Part shown: one piece after another, positions 1-7,738 of the stretch
How the letters are laid out: each line of letters begins with the position of its first letter
How positions within the stretch are numbered: the first letter of the stretch is position 1
The notes under the pieces: model-generated
Seen by the model: only the letters and a program-made list of their open reading frames with translations
Databases searched by the model: none
What the model was told of the DNA's origin: nothing
Position numbers and translations under genes: made by a program
NCBI GenBank assembly: GCA_964448135.1
Contig: CAYUVH010000022.1
Location: 62,001 to 126,000, forward strand
Length of the DNA: 64,000 nt
DNA from: CAYUVH01 sp964448135
GTDB lineage: Bacteria; Verrucomicrobiota; Verrucomicrobiia; Limisphaerales; UBA8199
Direction: 5' to 3'

Positions 1-291
1 GAACCCCTCTTTCCCCACCTGGTGGACCAGCTCGAATTTCTCGCCGACGCGGTCGAAGACACCGCCGAAGGCGCCTACAAGGACCTGCCGTATGCCGCGC
101 TGGCTCAGGCGGTATTCGCGTTGATTTACGCCCACAAGAAAGTCGGCATTATTCCCGATTCGATTTTGAACCTCGGCCGCGCCGACGATTCGAGCGTGGT
201 TCGCGCGGTCCTGATCCAGAACGAAAAAGCCTTCGCCATCTACGCTGCGAAGCTGGACCGCGACTGGTCGCAAATCACCAGCCAGCCATAG
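1..291 (+). CDS. Hypothetical protein, C-terminal part (5' truncated by window edge)
   Basis: The frame is open from the first base to a TAG at 289-291, so about 96 C-terminal residues of a longer protein are visible. A GTG at 22 is in frame but is probably internal. The visible part looks like a soluble, acidic, helix-rich domain with no membrane segment or catalytic motif I recognise. Codon use (G/C-rich third positions) is like the other genes here. The function cannot be stated from this fragment. Confidence 0.6.
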   Translation, partial: EPLFPHLVDQLEFLADAVEDTAEGAYKDLPYAALAQAVFALIYAHKKVGIIPDSILNLGRADDSSVVRAVLIQNEKAFAIYAAKLDRDWSQITSQP

Positions 292-306
292 CCCGCCTGC
301 CGAACG

Positions 307-1206
307 CTACGGGTCTCTCTCCCCCAGGAAGCTCGTCTTCAGGTAGTCCCGGAACTCCTGCCTTTGATCCAGCACATTATTGTGCTGCAGGTCCGTGAAG
401 ATGAAAACGATGTGATTCGTCTGCAAGTCCGACGGCTTGACCTCCAATTCCGTCCCCGAAAAAAACGCCTTGCCCTGCGTCTTGAAGCCTTTCATTTGCT
501 CTTCCGAATCCGTCTTGGTGCCGCCGTTCGGCGTGTAGATGTTGATATAGCGTCCCGTGGGTTGCTTCTCGATCCAGGCGTTGTATTTGTCCGTCTGCGC
601 GTAAAGCGCGTCGAAGAGCCACACCTCGCGCACTTTGTCGGACATGCCGCCGCGATCGAGGATCATGCTGATCACCTCGTAACCGCCGCTGTGCCCGGAA
701 AGGATGATGTCGCCCACCGCGAAATCCTTGTTCTTCAGCGATGAATTTTTCTTCAGCGTGTCCACCGCCTCGGCCATGAATTTTTTGAAGCCATCCGGAT
801 CCTCGAGTTTTCCCCCGAACGAATCCGAAGCGTCATAGGGCCCCTGCGGAACAATCAGCACCGCGTTCCTGCCGCTGGCGATGAGTTGCTCCACGAGGTG
901 ATATTGCTTGAACACGCTGGATACGTGATTCCCCCACCCATGGAAATGCACCACGAAATCAACTTTGCCTGTCTCGCGAAAGCCTTTGGGGATGAAAATC
1001 GCCACGGTGTTGTTGGTGTAATGCTCGTCCGCCGAAAAGAACCTGGTCTTGTAATTGTGCCCCTCCGCGCGTTTGGGATGCGGAAATGGCGCGGTGGCGA
1101 AAGGCGCGACGATCAATTCTCCCTGCTGCGCGTAGTTCGTGGTCCAGCCTTCGGCACGGCAGGCAACCGTTCCAAGGAGCAGACAGGCAAAAAGTATCCT
1201 TTTCAT
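307..1206 (-). CDS. Secreted alpha/beta-hydrolase-fold protein
   Basis: 299 residues starting at the ATG at 1206. A longer in-frame start at 1251 would place the signal peptide internally, so the inner start is preferred. The N-terminus is a typical signal peptide (Met-Lys-Arg, hydrophobic stretch, CRAEG), which predicts export. The core reads as an alpha/beta hydrolase: a V-V-H-F-H-G-W-G oxyanion-type segment after strand 3 and a serine nucleophile elbow, GHSGG. The substrate is unknown; a cell-envelope or extracellular ester is the cautious guess. It lies downstream of recF on the same strand with about 60 bases between, so co-transcription is possible. Confidence 0.75.
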   Translation of the reverse strand: MKRILFACLLLGTVACRAEGWTTNYAQQGELIVAPFATAPFPHPKRAEGHNYKTRFFSADEHYTNNTVAIFIPKGFRETGKVDFVVHFHGWGNHVSSVFKQYHLVEQLIASGRNAVLIVPQGPYDASDSFGGKLEDPDGFKKFMAEAVDTLKKNSSLKNKDFAVGDIILSGHSGGYEVISMILDRGGMSDKVREVWLFDALYAQTDKYNAWIEKQPTGRYINIYTPNGGTKTDSEEQMKGFKTQGKAFFSGTELEVKPSDLQTNHIVFIFTDLQHNNVLDQRQEFRDYLKTSFLGERDP

Positions 1207-1269
1207 GTATTGCCTTGATTCTGAAGTGCGAGCCCACCAGGGCCAAGACAAAAGCGCCTCTCGGTGTCA

Positions 1270-2343
1270 TCAGGCGCGCAAACTTCCCGATTCCACCATC
1301 CAACGCCGGCCTTCGCGGCTTATTTCGTCGGGCCAGTTCTGCTCGGTGGCGGTCATGAAGACCTGGCCGCGCGCGCGGTGCGCGCGTTGGAGCAGGGGCA
1401 CCAGGCCGGTCCGGCGTTTGAGGTCCAGCTCGCCCATGATGTCGTCAATCAGCAGCACCGGAGGGGAGCCGTGGACTTCGGTCAGGAATTCCGCCTGCGT
1501 CATTTTCAAGGAGATGGCGACCGTGCGCTTCTGGCCTTCACTGCCGAATTGCGCGGCGGATTTGCCATTGAGGAGAAGTTGGAGCTCATCGCGATGCGGG
1601 CCAATCAACGTGGACCGGTAGGAGGCCTCACGGGCACGGGATTGGGCCAGTTCGACGGCGAAATCCTGCTTGGCGGACGGCTGGTAAACCAGGCTCAGTT
1701 CCTCGGCGCCGCTGGCGATGCTCTGATACGCGCGCTGCACCAGGGGCGCGAGACGGGGCAGCAGTTCGCGACGGCGACGGATGATTTCCTCTCCGGCGCT
1801 CACCAATTCGCCCGAGAAGCTATCGAGAGCCGCCGGGTCGATGACGTGCCGGCGCAGCAGGGCGTTTCGCGAGCGCAGCGCGCGGGTGTAGCGTTGGAGC
1901 AGCGGGAGGTAAACCGGGTCCGTCTGCGACAGCAGCAAATCCAGGAAGCGCCGCCGGGCGCGGCCCGGACCTTTGATCAGCAGCAAATCCTCCGTGCAGA
2001 AAATCACGGTGCGCAACACCCCAAGGTAATCGGCCAGTCTGCGCACCGGCTGGCCGTCCAGCGTCAGGCTGCGCTGGCGCAGCGACCAATACATCTTGGT
2101 CTCATGCCCGCCCTGGCCGACGATCGTGCTGCCGACGAAGTAGCCCTTCTGCCCGTGCTTCACCATTTGGGCGCCGCCCACGCCGCGGAACGAGCGCAGG
2201 GTCGCCACGAGGTAAATCGCTTCGAGGATGTTCGTCTTGCCCTGCGCGTTGTCGCCGAGCAGCAGGTGGAAGCCCGGCGAAAAATCCGCGTCCAACCGGG
2301 AGTAATTCCGGAAGTCACGCAAACGCAAATGGGCCAGATGCAC
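1270..2343 (-). CDS. recF: DNA replication and repair protein RecF
   Basis: 357 residues, the usual RecF length. It is an SMC-like ATPase that helps load RecA at single-strand gaps together with RecO and RecR. Walker A is GDNAQGKTN at about residues 30-38, the ABC-type signature is SEGQKRT, and Walker B is LLIDDIMGELD near the C-terminus, so the head domain is complete. The N-terminus has the classic L-R-L-x-x-F-R-N-Y pattern. It lies 1 kb from recA on the same strand, with one secreted hydrolase gene between. In many bacteria recF sits next to dnaN; here it does not. Confidence 0.95.
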   Translation of the reverse strand: MHLAHLRLRDFRNYSRLDADFSPGFHLLLGDNAQGKTNILEAIYLVATLRSFRGVGGAQMVKHGQKGYFVGSTIVGQGGHETKMYWSLRQRSLTLDGQPVRRLADYLGVLRTVIFCTEDLLLIKGPGRARRRFLDLLLSQTDPVYLPLLQRYTRALRSRNALLRRHVIDPAALDSFSGELVSAGEEIIRRRRELLPRLAPLVQRAYQSIASGAEELSLVYQPSAKQDFAVELAQSRAREASYRSTLIGPHRDELQLLLNGKSAAQFGSEGQKRTVAISLKMTQAEFLTEVHGSPPVLLIDDIMGELDLKRRTGLVPLLQRAHRARGQVFMTATEQNWPDEISREGRRWMVESGSLRA

Positions 2344-2432
2344 CTGCTGTTAATGCCACGAATCGGGGTGGAAAGACAGCTTCCGCATCACCAATTCAAT
2401 GCGCGATTTTTACCGGGGCGCCCTCCAGGCAA

Positions 2433-3245
2433 TCACGGCGCATTCGTCTTTGTAGTGTTGCACTCCTTCAGCCATTTGATGCCGTCCATGATCCGGTCGC
2501 AGTAGTAGGTGTTCGGCTGCCAGCCGTGGCCGCCGGGGTAGGAGACGAGTTTGGTGCGGGCGCCGTGTTCCTTCAATGTGCGCGCGGCCAGCTCGGCTTC
2601 GGCAAAGGGGCAGATCGGATCGTCGGGCGAGTGATAGAAGAAATAGTTTTTCCCCTTGGCCTGATCGAGCGACGGCATTTTCGCCGGGATGAAGCGCGAC
2701 ATACAAATCAGCGAGCCGGTCACATTCGTGTTCGACAGCGAGGCCGAATAAAGCACATGGCCGCTGGAGGACCAGCCGAGGGTGAAAATATATCGCGCGT
2801 CCACCACATTCGACTTTTGGACGTCAGCAATGACGTTGCTCAGGAATTCCTCGCTCGTGAATTTGGCGCGCTGGTCCGGAAATAATTTTCCCGGCCAGAC
2901 GATGCGATCCTCGTCCTTCGTCCATTGCGGCGCGACCAGTTCGGCCACGATGAAATCCTTCGGCACGCCATAGAGCGTCAGGATGTTCGCGCAAAAGGGC
3001 AGGAAATCCGCGCCGCCGGGGCCACCGGGAAGAATCAACAGCAGCCCGCGTTTGGCGGGGGCGTTGGTCTTCCCGGGCTGGTGCTCGATCAGGAAATACT
3101 TCTGCTGCGAATTTCCCGCGGCCAGGCGTTCCTGGACGGAAATCGCCGGGTCGATTTCGACTTTGGGTTGGGCGGCAAGGGTACTCGCGGTCGTGGCGGT
3201 GAAGATCACCGCTACGGCCAGGAACCGATTCGCAATGTTTTGCAC
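2433..3245 (-). CDS. Secreted esterase-like alpha/beta hydrolase
   Basis: 270 residues from a GTG start at 3245, beginning with a signal peptide that ends near TLAAQ. It has a glycine-rich oxyanion loop (LILPGGPGGADF), a serine elbow GWSSSGH, an acid region around HSPDDPICPF and a final histidine in YPGGHGWQPN. This gives a full Ser-Asp-His set in the order seen in PHB-depolymerase/feruloyl-esterase-like enzymes. It is likely exported and active on an ester; the substrate is not evident. It lies between recA and recF on the same strand, but a 24-bp inverted repeat (3294-3365) separates it from recA, so it is probably not part of a recA operon. Confidence 0.8.
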   Translation of the reverse strand: MQNIANRFLAVAVIFTATTASTLAAQPKVEIDPAISVQERLAAGNSQQKYFLIEHQPGKTNAPAKRGLLLILPGGPGGADFLPFCANILTLYGVPKDFIVAELVAPQWTKDEDRIVWPGKLFPDQRAKFTSEEFLSNVIADVQKSNVVDARYIFTLGWSSSGHVLYSASLSNTNVTGSLICMSRFIPAKMPSLDQAKGKNYFFYHSPDDPICPFAEAELAARTLKEHGARTKLVSYPGGHGWQPNTYYCDRIMDGIKWLKECNTTKTNAP

Positions 3246-3293
3246 AACGACTTAACGACGCCCAGCCTCCAATCCGACAAATTAAAGGTGACT

Positions 3294-3365
3294 GGAGCGC
3301 CCGTCTCTGAACGGGCGCGTTACCGCAGGTTGGAAGCCACACGCCCGTTCAGAGACGGGCGCTCC
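3294..3365. repeat. Perfect 24-bp inverted repeat between recA and the esterase gene
   Basis: The left arm 3294-3317 starts GGAGCGCCCGTCTCTG. The right arm 3342-3365 is its exact reverse complement, and they are separated by 24 bases. No T-run follows on either strand, so it does not look like an ordinary intrinsic terminator. It is more like a REP/mini-inverted-repeat element, although it could still block or process transcripts at the 3' end of recA. Confidence 0.85.
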
Positions 3366-3390
3366 GGGGCTGACGCCGGGACTCAGGACT

Positions 3391-4515
3391 TCAGGCTGCC
3401 GCTGCCGCCGGGATCCCCGCGGCTCGCTTGGCCATGATCGCGTCGTAGATTTTCTTGAAGAGCTCCGGTTCCTCGGTCAGCGCTTTCTGGGCGGCTTCCT
3501 TGCCCTGGCCGATCAGTTTGCCGTCGAATTGCAGCCACGCGCCTTTTTTGTCCACGACGCCGTTCTCGATGCCGACGTCGAGCAGGCTGCCTTCCTTGTT
3601 GATGCCATGATTGTAAATGATGTCGAACTCGGCTTCCGCGAAGGGCGGGGCGACCTTGTTTTTCACGACCTTCACCTTCACATGGTTGCCGACCGCGTTG
3701 CCGGCGGCGTCCTTGAGGGTGTCTTTGCGGCGGATATCCATGCGCACGCTGGCGTAAAACTTCAGTGCCTTGCCGCCGGGGGTCGTCTCGGGATTGCCGA
3801 ACATGACGCCGACTTTTTCGCGCAATTGATTGGTGAAGACGCAGGTCGTCTTGCTCTTGCTGAGAATGGCGGTGAGCTTGCGGAGCGCCTGGCTCATCAG
3901 GCGGGCCTGCATGCCCATGGTGGCCATGCCCATTTCGCCTTCGAGCTCGGCCTTGGGCACGAGCGCGGCGACGGAATCCACCACGATGACATCGAGCGCG
4001 CCGGAGCGGGCGAGGGTTTCGCAAATGGTGAGCGCTTCTTCGCCGCTGTCCGGCTGCGAAACGAGCAGGTCGTCGAGATTCACGCCCAGGCGCTTGGCGT
4101 AGGCGGGATCGAGCGCATGCTCGGCGTCAATGAACGCCGCCAGGCCGCCGCCCTTTTGGGCGTTGGCGATGACGTGCAGCATGAGGGTGGTTTTGCCGGA
4201 AGATTCCGGGCCGAAGATTTCGATCACGCGGCCGCGCGGCACACCGCCGACGCCCAGCGCGAGGTCCACCGCGAGCGCGCCGGTGGGGATGACTTCGATC
4301 GAGCGCGCCGCCTGGGCGTCGCCGAGGCGCATGATGCTGCCCTCGCCGTAAGCCTTGGTGATGCTGGAGATGGCGGCGTCGAGCTCGCGTTGTCGCGCGG
4401 CGGAAAGCTTGGCGGTGTCATCGGATTTCGCGGCCTTGGTTTCGGCGGCGGCGGCCTTGTCAGTGGACTTTTCCGCGGCTTTTTCGGAGGATTTTTCAGT
4501 GCTTTTCGGAGGCAT
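3391..4515 (-). CDS. recA: Recombinase RecA
   Basis: 374 residues. RecA is the ATP-dependent strand-exchange protein and SOS co-protease. Walker A is GPESSGKTT at about residues 102-110. The canonical GSIMRLG, VIVVDSVAALVPKAE and loop-2 regions are present, followed by TNQLREKVGVMFGNPET. The protein carries an N-terminal extension of about 40 residues, rich in Lys, Ala, Glu and Ser, before the usual RecA start (RQRELDAAI). The start is the ATG at 4515; no ribosome-binding site is obvious and a TATAAT-like string sits only two bases upstream. No LexA-box-like palindrome was recognised upstream. Confidence 0.96.
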   Translation of the reverse strand: MPPKSTEKSSEKAAEKSTDKAAAAETKAAKSDDTAKLSAARQRELDAAISSITKAYGEGSIMRLGDAQAARSIEVIPTGALAVDLALGVGGVPRGRVIEIFGPESSGKTTLMLHVIANAQKGGGLAAFIDAEHALDPAYAKRLGVNLDDLLVSQPDSGEEALTICETLARSGALDVIVVDSVAALVPKAELEGEMGMATMGMQARLMSQALRKLTAILSKSKTTCVFTNQLREKVGVMFGNPETTPGGKALKFYASVRMDIRRKDTLKDAAGNAVGNHVKVKVVKNKVAPPFAEAEFDIIYNHGINKEGSLLDVGIENGVVDKKGAWLQFDGKLIGQGKEAAQKALTEEPELFKKIYDAIMAKRAAGIPAAAAA

Positions 4516-4960
4516 AAATTATAAATGGGTTTGTTTGAATTGGTCGGATTTCAACTTCCTGCCGGCTCGGCCACCCGCCGTATCAATCGCGCCGCCAGCT
4601 TCACCATTGTGCGCGGCAAAGTCAAAAGGGAAACCGGGGAGAATGGATTGGTCATATCGGCTCCCTGGAGGGTGCCGGTCTCCGGGCGCAGCAAGGTTCG
4701 AAGTCGCCCGGGTGCCGGGGCAGAGGAAATCCTTGATCGGCGGGAGCGCCGGGATTTCTGGAAGCTGCAACCCGTGCGGACGTTGCTGCGAACGAACCCG
4801 GGAAATTGAGGACATTCCCCAGGTTTGTGGCGTCCCTCCGGGGTGAAGAGCCCGGGGGCAAGGCAAAGACCCGGATCCGGTTCGTTGGCTCAAAAAAGCA
4901 ACCGCGGTTGGTTGCTGGCTGTGACCGGCGACGGCCACACTCCGGAATTTTTTTTGGCCG

Positions 4961-5010
4961 GATTTACCCGGATTTACCCGGATCAGGCTGGATTTACCCG
5001 GATGGACTCG
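4961..5010. repeat. Period-10 tandem repeat GATTTACCCG
   Basis: Exact copies start at 4961, 4971 and 4991. A diverged unit is at 4981 (GATCAGGCTG) and another at 5001 (GATGGACTCG). It lies about 450 bases upstream of recA in noncoding DNA. Confidence 0.8.
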
Positions 5011-5307
5011 CCGGCGCCCACGGTCGTGAACGCGCCCGTTCCGCCTTCGTCTGACTACGGCGAGACAGGTCGGAAACAGGCACTCCAATCCTAGGGCTGC
5101 GGCCGGCGATGAAAATTCATTCATACGCCGGTGACTCTATGCGGGGCACATGGACAACGGCTGTCCATGTAAAAAGATAATTCGACGGATAGCAAAGGGT
5201 ATGGGAAGCCTGCGCGGCGGAATGCGCGCGCCCCCACGTTTCTCCACACGCAGAAAATTGCCCCGTCACCTCCGTCCTCGTTCAATGGAAAGCCCCTCTC
5301 CCTTGGT

Positions 5308-5376
5308 CCCTCTCCCCATCGGATGGGGAGAGGGAAATGATTTGGTGGGGCGTGCACCCAACGATAAATCGTTGGG
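5308..5376. repeat. Two adjacent hairpins downstream of the DUF1080 gene
   Basis: Hairpin 1 has arms CCCTCTCCCCA (5308-5318) and TGGGGAGAGGG (5324-5334) with a 5-base loop. Hairpin 2 has arms CCCAACGA (5357-5364) and TCGTTGGG (5369-5376) with loop TAAA. They sit 67-135 bases past the stop codon of the minus-strand DUF1080 gene. There is no T-run, so factor-independent termination is doubtful. A partial relative of hairpin 1 (CCCCTCACCCC then GGCCCTCTCCC) occurs near 57605. Confidence 0.7.
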
Positions 5377-5442
5377 CTATTTTCGGTCGTCCCATTGGGA
5401 CTTCAAGAATCACCTGGCCGAAATGGACAGGCCCCGGGAAAC

Positions 5443-6483
5443 CTACTGCGAGGCTTTCTTTTTCGCGTGATTGGCGCCCTCGCCGACCGACCAGGTCAAG
5501 CCGGTGACCTTGCCGCCTTCGTTTTGAAACTCGACCTGAAAATCCGTGGTCTTGGCGAAGAACTTCGTCGGCGATTCGGCGAACAGCACGAAGCGCACGT
5601 CGCCGAGCATGCCCACGAGCTGGCGTTCTTCGCGGGTGATTTCAATATCCCCGCCGCCGCGATCATAACTGCCGACGTAAGTATCCAGCAGCGCGGTGGG
5701 CGGGGTGATTTCTTTTTTCGTGGGCTTGCCGAGTTCGCGGACCCAGACATTGCGGAAGCGGACGGGATTGCCGTGATCCTGAAAGGAGATGGGCTGCTTT
5801 TCGGGGTGTGCGCGGTAGGGCGCGCGTTCGAGCCAGCTCGTCGGGCCCGTGAGCTCCACGTTGTTCTGGATCAATACGCCGTTGTGCAGCACGGTCATAC
5901 GCGCCGGGCTCTTCAGCTCATCGTTATCATCGAAGCGCGGGGCGGTGTAGATGATGTCGTACGTCTGCCATTCGCCGGGCGGCAGCGACACATTGACCAG
6001 CGGGGGATACTGTCCGTACAGCGAGCCCGCCGAGCCGTCGGCGTAGGTCGTGGCCTGGTAATTATCCAGCACCTGGATCTCGTAACGGTCCAGGCCCAGG
6101 AACACGCCGCTGTTGCCGCGGCCCTGGCCTTCGCCGTGCGGCGGGTTGGGCGTGGCCCATTCGACGTGCAACTGGCAATCGCCAAAATTCTGCATCGTCC
6201 GCACGTAGCCGCTGCCCTTCACGCATTCCATGTAACCGTCCTTCACGATCCATTTGGTCGGCGTGCCATCCATGCTGCACCAGGCGGAAAGGTCCTTGCC
6301 GTCGAAGAGCACCACGGCATCCGAGGGCGCCTTGCCGGGCGAGGCCGGGGTGACCACAGGCGGCTGCGGTCGGGTGCGATCGTGGTCGAGAAAGTTCGGG
6401 TCAGGCTGGGCGAGGGCAGCGATGGCGCCGAGGGAAAGGATCAGGGCCGCGGTATGGCGGGCGGAAAAGCGGATTGGGTTCAT
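5443..6483 (-). CDS. Secreted DUF1080 (3-keto-disaccharide hydrolase) family protein
   Basis: 346 residues from the ATG at 6483; upstream in-frame codons lie in repeat DNA. A signal peptide (IRFSARHTAALILSLGAIAA) precedes the DUF1080 jelly-roll. Family hallmarks are visible: LFDGKDLSAWCSMDG, then DCQLHVEWATP, NSGVFLGLDRYEIQVLD and the PISFQDHGNPVRFRNVWVRE end. The family is expanded in Planctomycetota and Verrucomicrobiota, and members act on 3-keto-glycosides. After this domain come about 80 residues of extra C-terminal beta-rich sequence. A Gfo/Idh/MocA oxidoreductase lies 1.3 kb away; that enzyme class makes or reduces 3-keto sugars, so a functional link is plausible but unproven. Confidence 0.85.
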   Translation of the reverse strand: MNPIRFSARHTAALILSLGAIAALAQPDPNFLDHDRTRPQPPVVTPASPGKAPSDAVVLFDGKDLSAWCSMDGTPTKWIVKDGYMECVKGSGYVRTMQNFGDCQLHVEWATPNPPHGEGQGRGNSGVFLGLDRYEIQVLDNYQATTYADGSAGSLYGQYPPLVNVSLPPGEWQTYDIIYTAPRFDDNDELKSPARMTVLHNGVLIQNNVELTGPTSWLERAPYRAHPEKQPISFQDHGNPVRFRNVWVRELGKPTKKEITPPTALLDTYVGSYDRGGGDIEITREERQLVGMLGDVRFVLFAESPTKFFAKTTDFQVEFQNEGGKVTGLTWSVGEGANHAKKKASQ

Positions 6484-6568
6484 AGTGTGTGGTCGATCCA
6501 CTGAGTTCAACTTCGCGGGCAGGTTAGCACTGGCAGGCGAAGGGGAAAAGGGCCAAGTCGGAGGGAAG

Positions 6569-6629
6569 GGTTGCAGGTTGCCCCGAGTAAAGGCCCTCGG
6601 GCCGGGCAGGTTACAAGTTGCAGGTTGAG
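6569..6629. repeat. Period-7 repeats upstream of the DUF1080 gene
   Basis: GGTTGCA, GGTTGCC at 6569-6582 and AGGTTAC, AAGTTGC, AGGTTGA at 6608-6628 are consecutive heptamers of one degenerate family. They flank a short CG-rich inverted stretch. They belong to the window-wide heptamer pattern described in the findings. Confidence 0.6.
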
Positions 6630-6677
6630 GATTGTCGCGGTGGTCATATACTTTTGCTGTGGAGCTAACGTCATGGA

Positions 6678-7211
6678 ATGACCGCTGAAAATCCATTTCT
6701 CGATCGTCTGTTTGTCGCTGGAGAGCGTGAGCGGGATCGATTCGGCACGCGGGGCATCACGCACTTCCTGGGGATTTCCAATCCGGGAGCCGCGCCAGCC
6801 CGGCCTGAGTGGTTTCGTGGACCACAGCTCCAATTGTGGTTTGGGGATGTAATCTCGGAGGCGGATGCGGTGCGTTGCCGGACCAAAGCTCCGGCCGTGG
6901 AAGACATTCGAAAGGGCCTGGCATTTTTACGGGAAGCTTGGCTTGTGCCGAACTCCAAGGTGTTGGTTTCTTGCGATTACGGCGCCTCCCGTTCTCCAGC
7001 AATGCTTTACGTATTTCTTGCCGATAGTTTGGGCGCGGGCCGGGAGTCGGAAGCTTTCCAGGTTCTGACACAGATTTCCCCAAACGCGGTTCCGAACGCC
7101 ATGGTCGTGCGGCTGGGAGACCGGGAGCTCGGGAGGAATGGCGCTCTGCTTGCGCCGGTGAAAGCTTTGAATCAGACGATCAACGAAGCGATTTCAAAAT
7201 GGAAATTGTGA
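6678..7211 (+). CDS. Dual-specificity / protein-tyrosine-phosphatase-like protein
   Basis: 177 residues. The C-x5-R phosphatase loop is present as SCDYGASRS, with the nucleophilic cysteine at about residue 99 and arginine at about 105. A candidate general acid is Asp57 in FGDVI. The first position of the usual HCxxGxxR signature is Ser instead of His, as in some prokaryotic dual-specificity-like phosphatases. It appears cytosolic, with no signal peptide. It overlaps the start of the pentapeptide-repeat gene by 13 bases, so the two are probably co-translated. The target (phosphoprotein or other phosphate ester) is unknown. Confidence 0.75.
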   Translation: MTAENPFLDRLFVAGERERDRFGTRGITHFLGISNPGAAPARPEWFRGPQLQLWFGDVISEADAVRCRTKAPAVEDIRKGLAFLREAWLVPNSKVLVSCDYGASRSPAMLYVFLADSLGAGRESEAFQVLTQISPNAVPNAMVVRLGDRELGRNGALLAPVKALNQTINEAISKWKL

Positions 7212-7738
7212 AGCCGGATCGAATTGCCTATCACGAATCCTGTAAGCGGGTGCAGGCCATGGGTCTTTTGAGGCCGGGCGAAGTTCCGCCTTTGCCCTCC
7301 AAGCCTCCGCGGCATGACGATGAGGTCTTGGCGGTGCGATTTTTCCGGAAGTTGCTTACGGAAGCAGCCCTGGAAAATCTCAGCTTGCCGCGCACCTTTT
7401 TTGGCCGGTCGGAAATACGCGGCGTCTCCTTTCAGAACACCGATCTTTCCGAAAGCACGGCGAACTGGAACGATTTCATCGAAGTTAATTTTAGTGAGGC
7501 CGACCTTTCACGCGTGGATTTCCGAGCCTCAGAGTTGGAGCGAGTGAATTTCTCCGGAGCGGTATTGCGCGGCGCAGACCTGCGAAATACCGGGTTGCGC
7601 CATTGCACGTTCACCGATGCCGATATGACCGGCGCAAAGCTGCAACGCACAACCGGCATGGGGCTTACGCTGTCCGAAGCGCAGAAATCAGTAATCGAAT
7701 GGTTTATGTTTCCCGGGCCGACGCCGGAAGGCGGGTGA
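7199..7738 (+). CDS. Pentapeptide-repeat protein
   Basis: 179 residues. The middle (about residues 80-165) is a run of A(D/N)Lxx-type pentapeptides such as NTDLS, EADLS, RVDFR, RVNFS, GADLR and GAKLQ, which fold into a right-handed quadrilateral beta-helix. The N-terminal 70 residues are not repeat-like. Such proteins act as protein-binding scaffolds or DNA mimics, and nothing here says which. It starts inside the 3' end of the phosphatase gene, which suggests translational coupling and a shared role. Confidence 0.8.
   Translation: MEIVKPDRIAYHESCKRVQAMGLLRPGEVPPLPSKPPRHDDEVLAVRFFRKLLTEAALENLSLPRTFFGRSEIRGVSFQNTDLSESTANWNDFIEVNFSEADLSRVDFRASELERVNFSGAVLRGADLRNTGLRHCTFTDADMTGAKLQRTTGMGLTLSEAQKSVIEWFMFPGPTPEGG

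Larger units (their letters stand above)
4516..5442. other. Intergenic region of about 930 bases with repeats and hairpins
   Basis: No convincing gene. The stretch holds a period-10 tandem repeat (4961-5010), a 9-bp hairpin (arms 5147-5155 and 5161-5169, loop ACGGC), an 11-bp hairpin (5308-5334) and an 8-bp hairpin (5357-5376). A 201-codon minus-strand ORF (4519-5124) has no recognisable domain and spans repeat DNA, so it was not called. Confidence 0.6.

Noticed and set aside
4518..4523. TATAAT-like -10 box directly before recA
   Set aside because: Only two bases separate it from the ATG, too close for the start used; the true promoter is not identified.
3529..4524. 331-codon plus-strand ORF opposite recA
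   Set aside because: Shadow of recA; composition (His, Gly, Val, Arg) is typical of antisense frames.
4961..5010. CRISPR-like repeats
   Set aside because: Units are 10 bases and adjacent, without spacers of normal length; a simple tandem repeat.
4519..5124. 201-codon minus-strand ORF upstream of recA
   Set aside because: Passes through tandem repeats; no domain; no start signal.
5147..5169. 9-bp hairpin as an intrinsic terminator
   Set aside because: The stem is followed by A-rich, not T-rich, sequence on the plus strand and there is no T-run on the minus strand.
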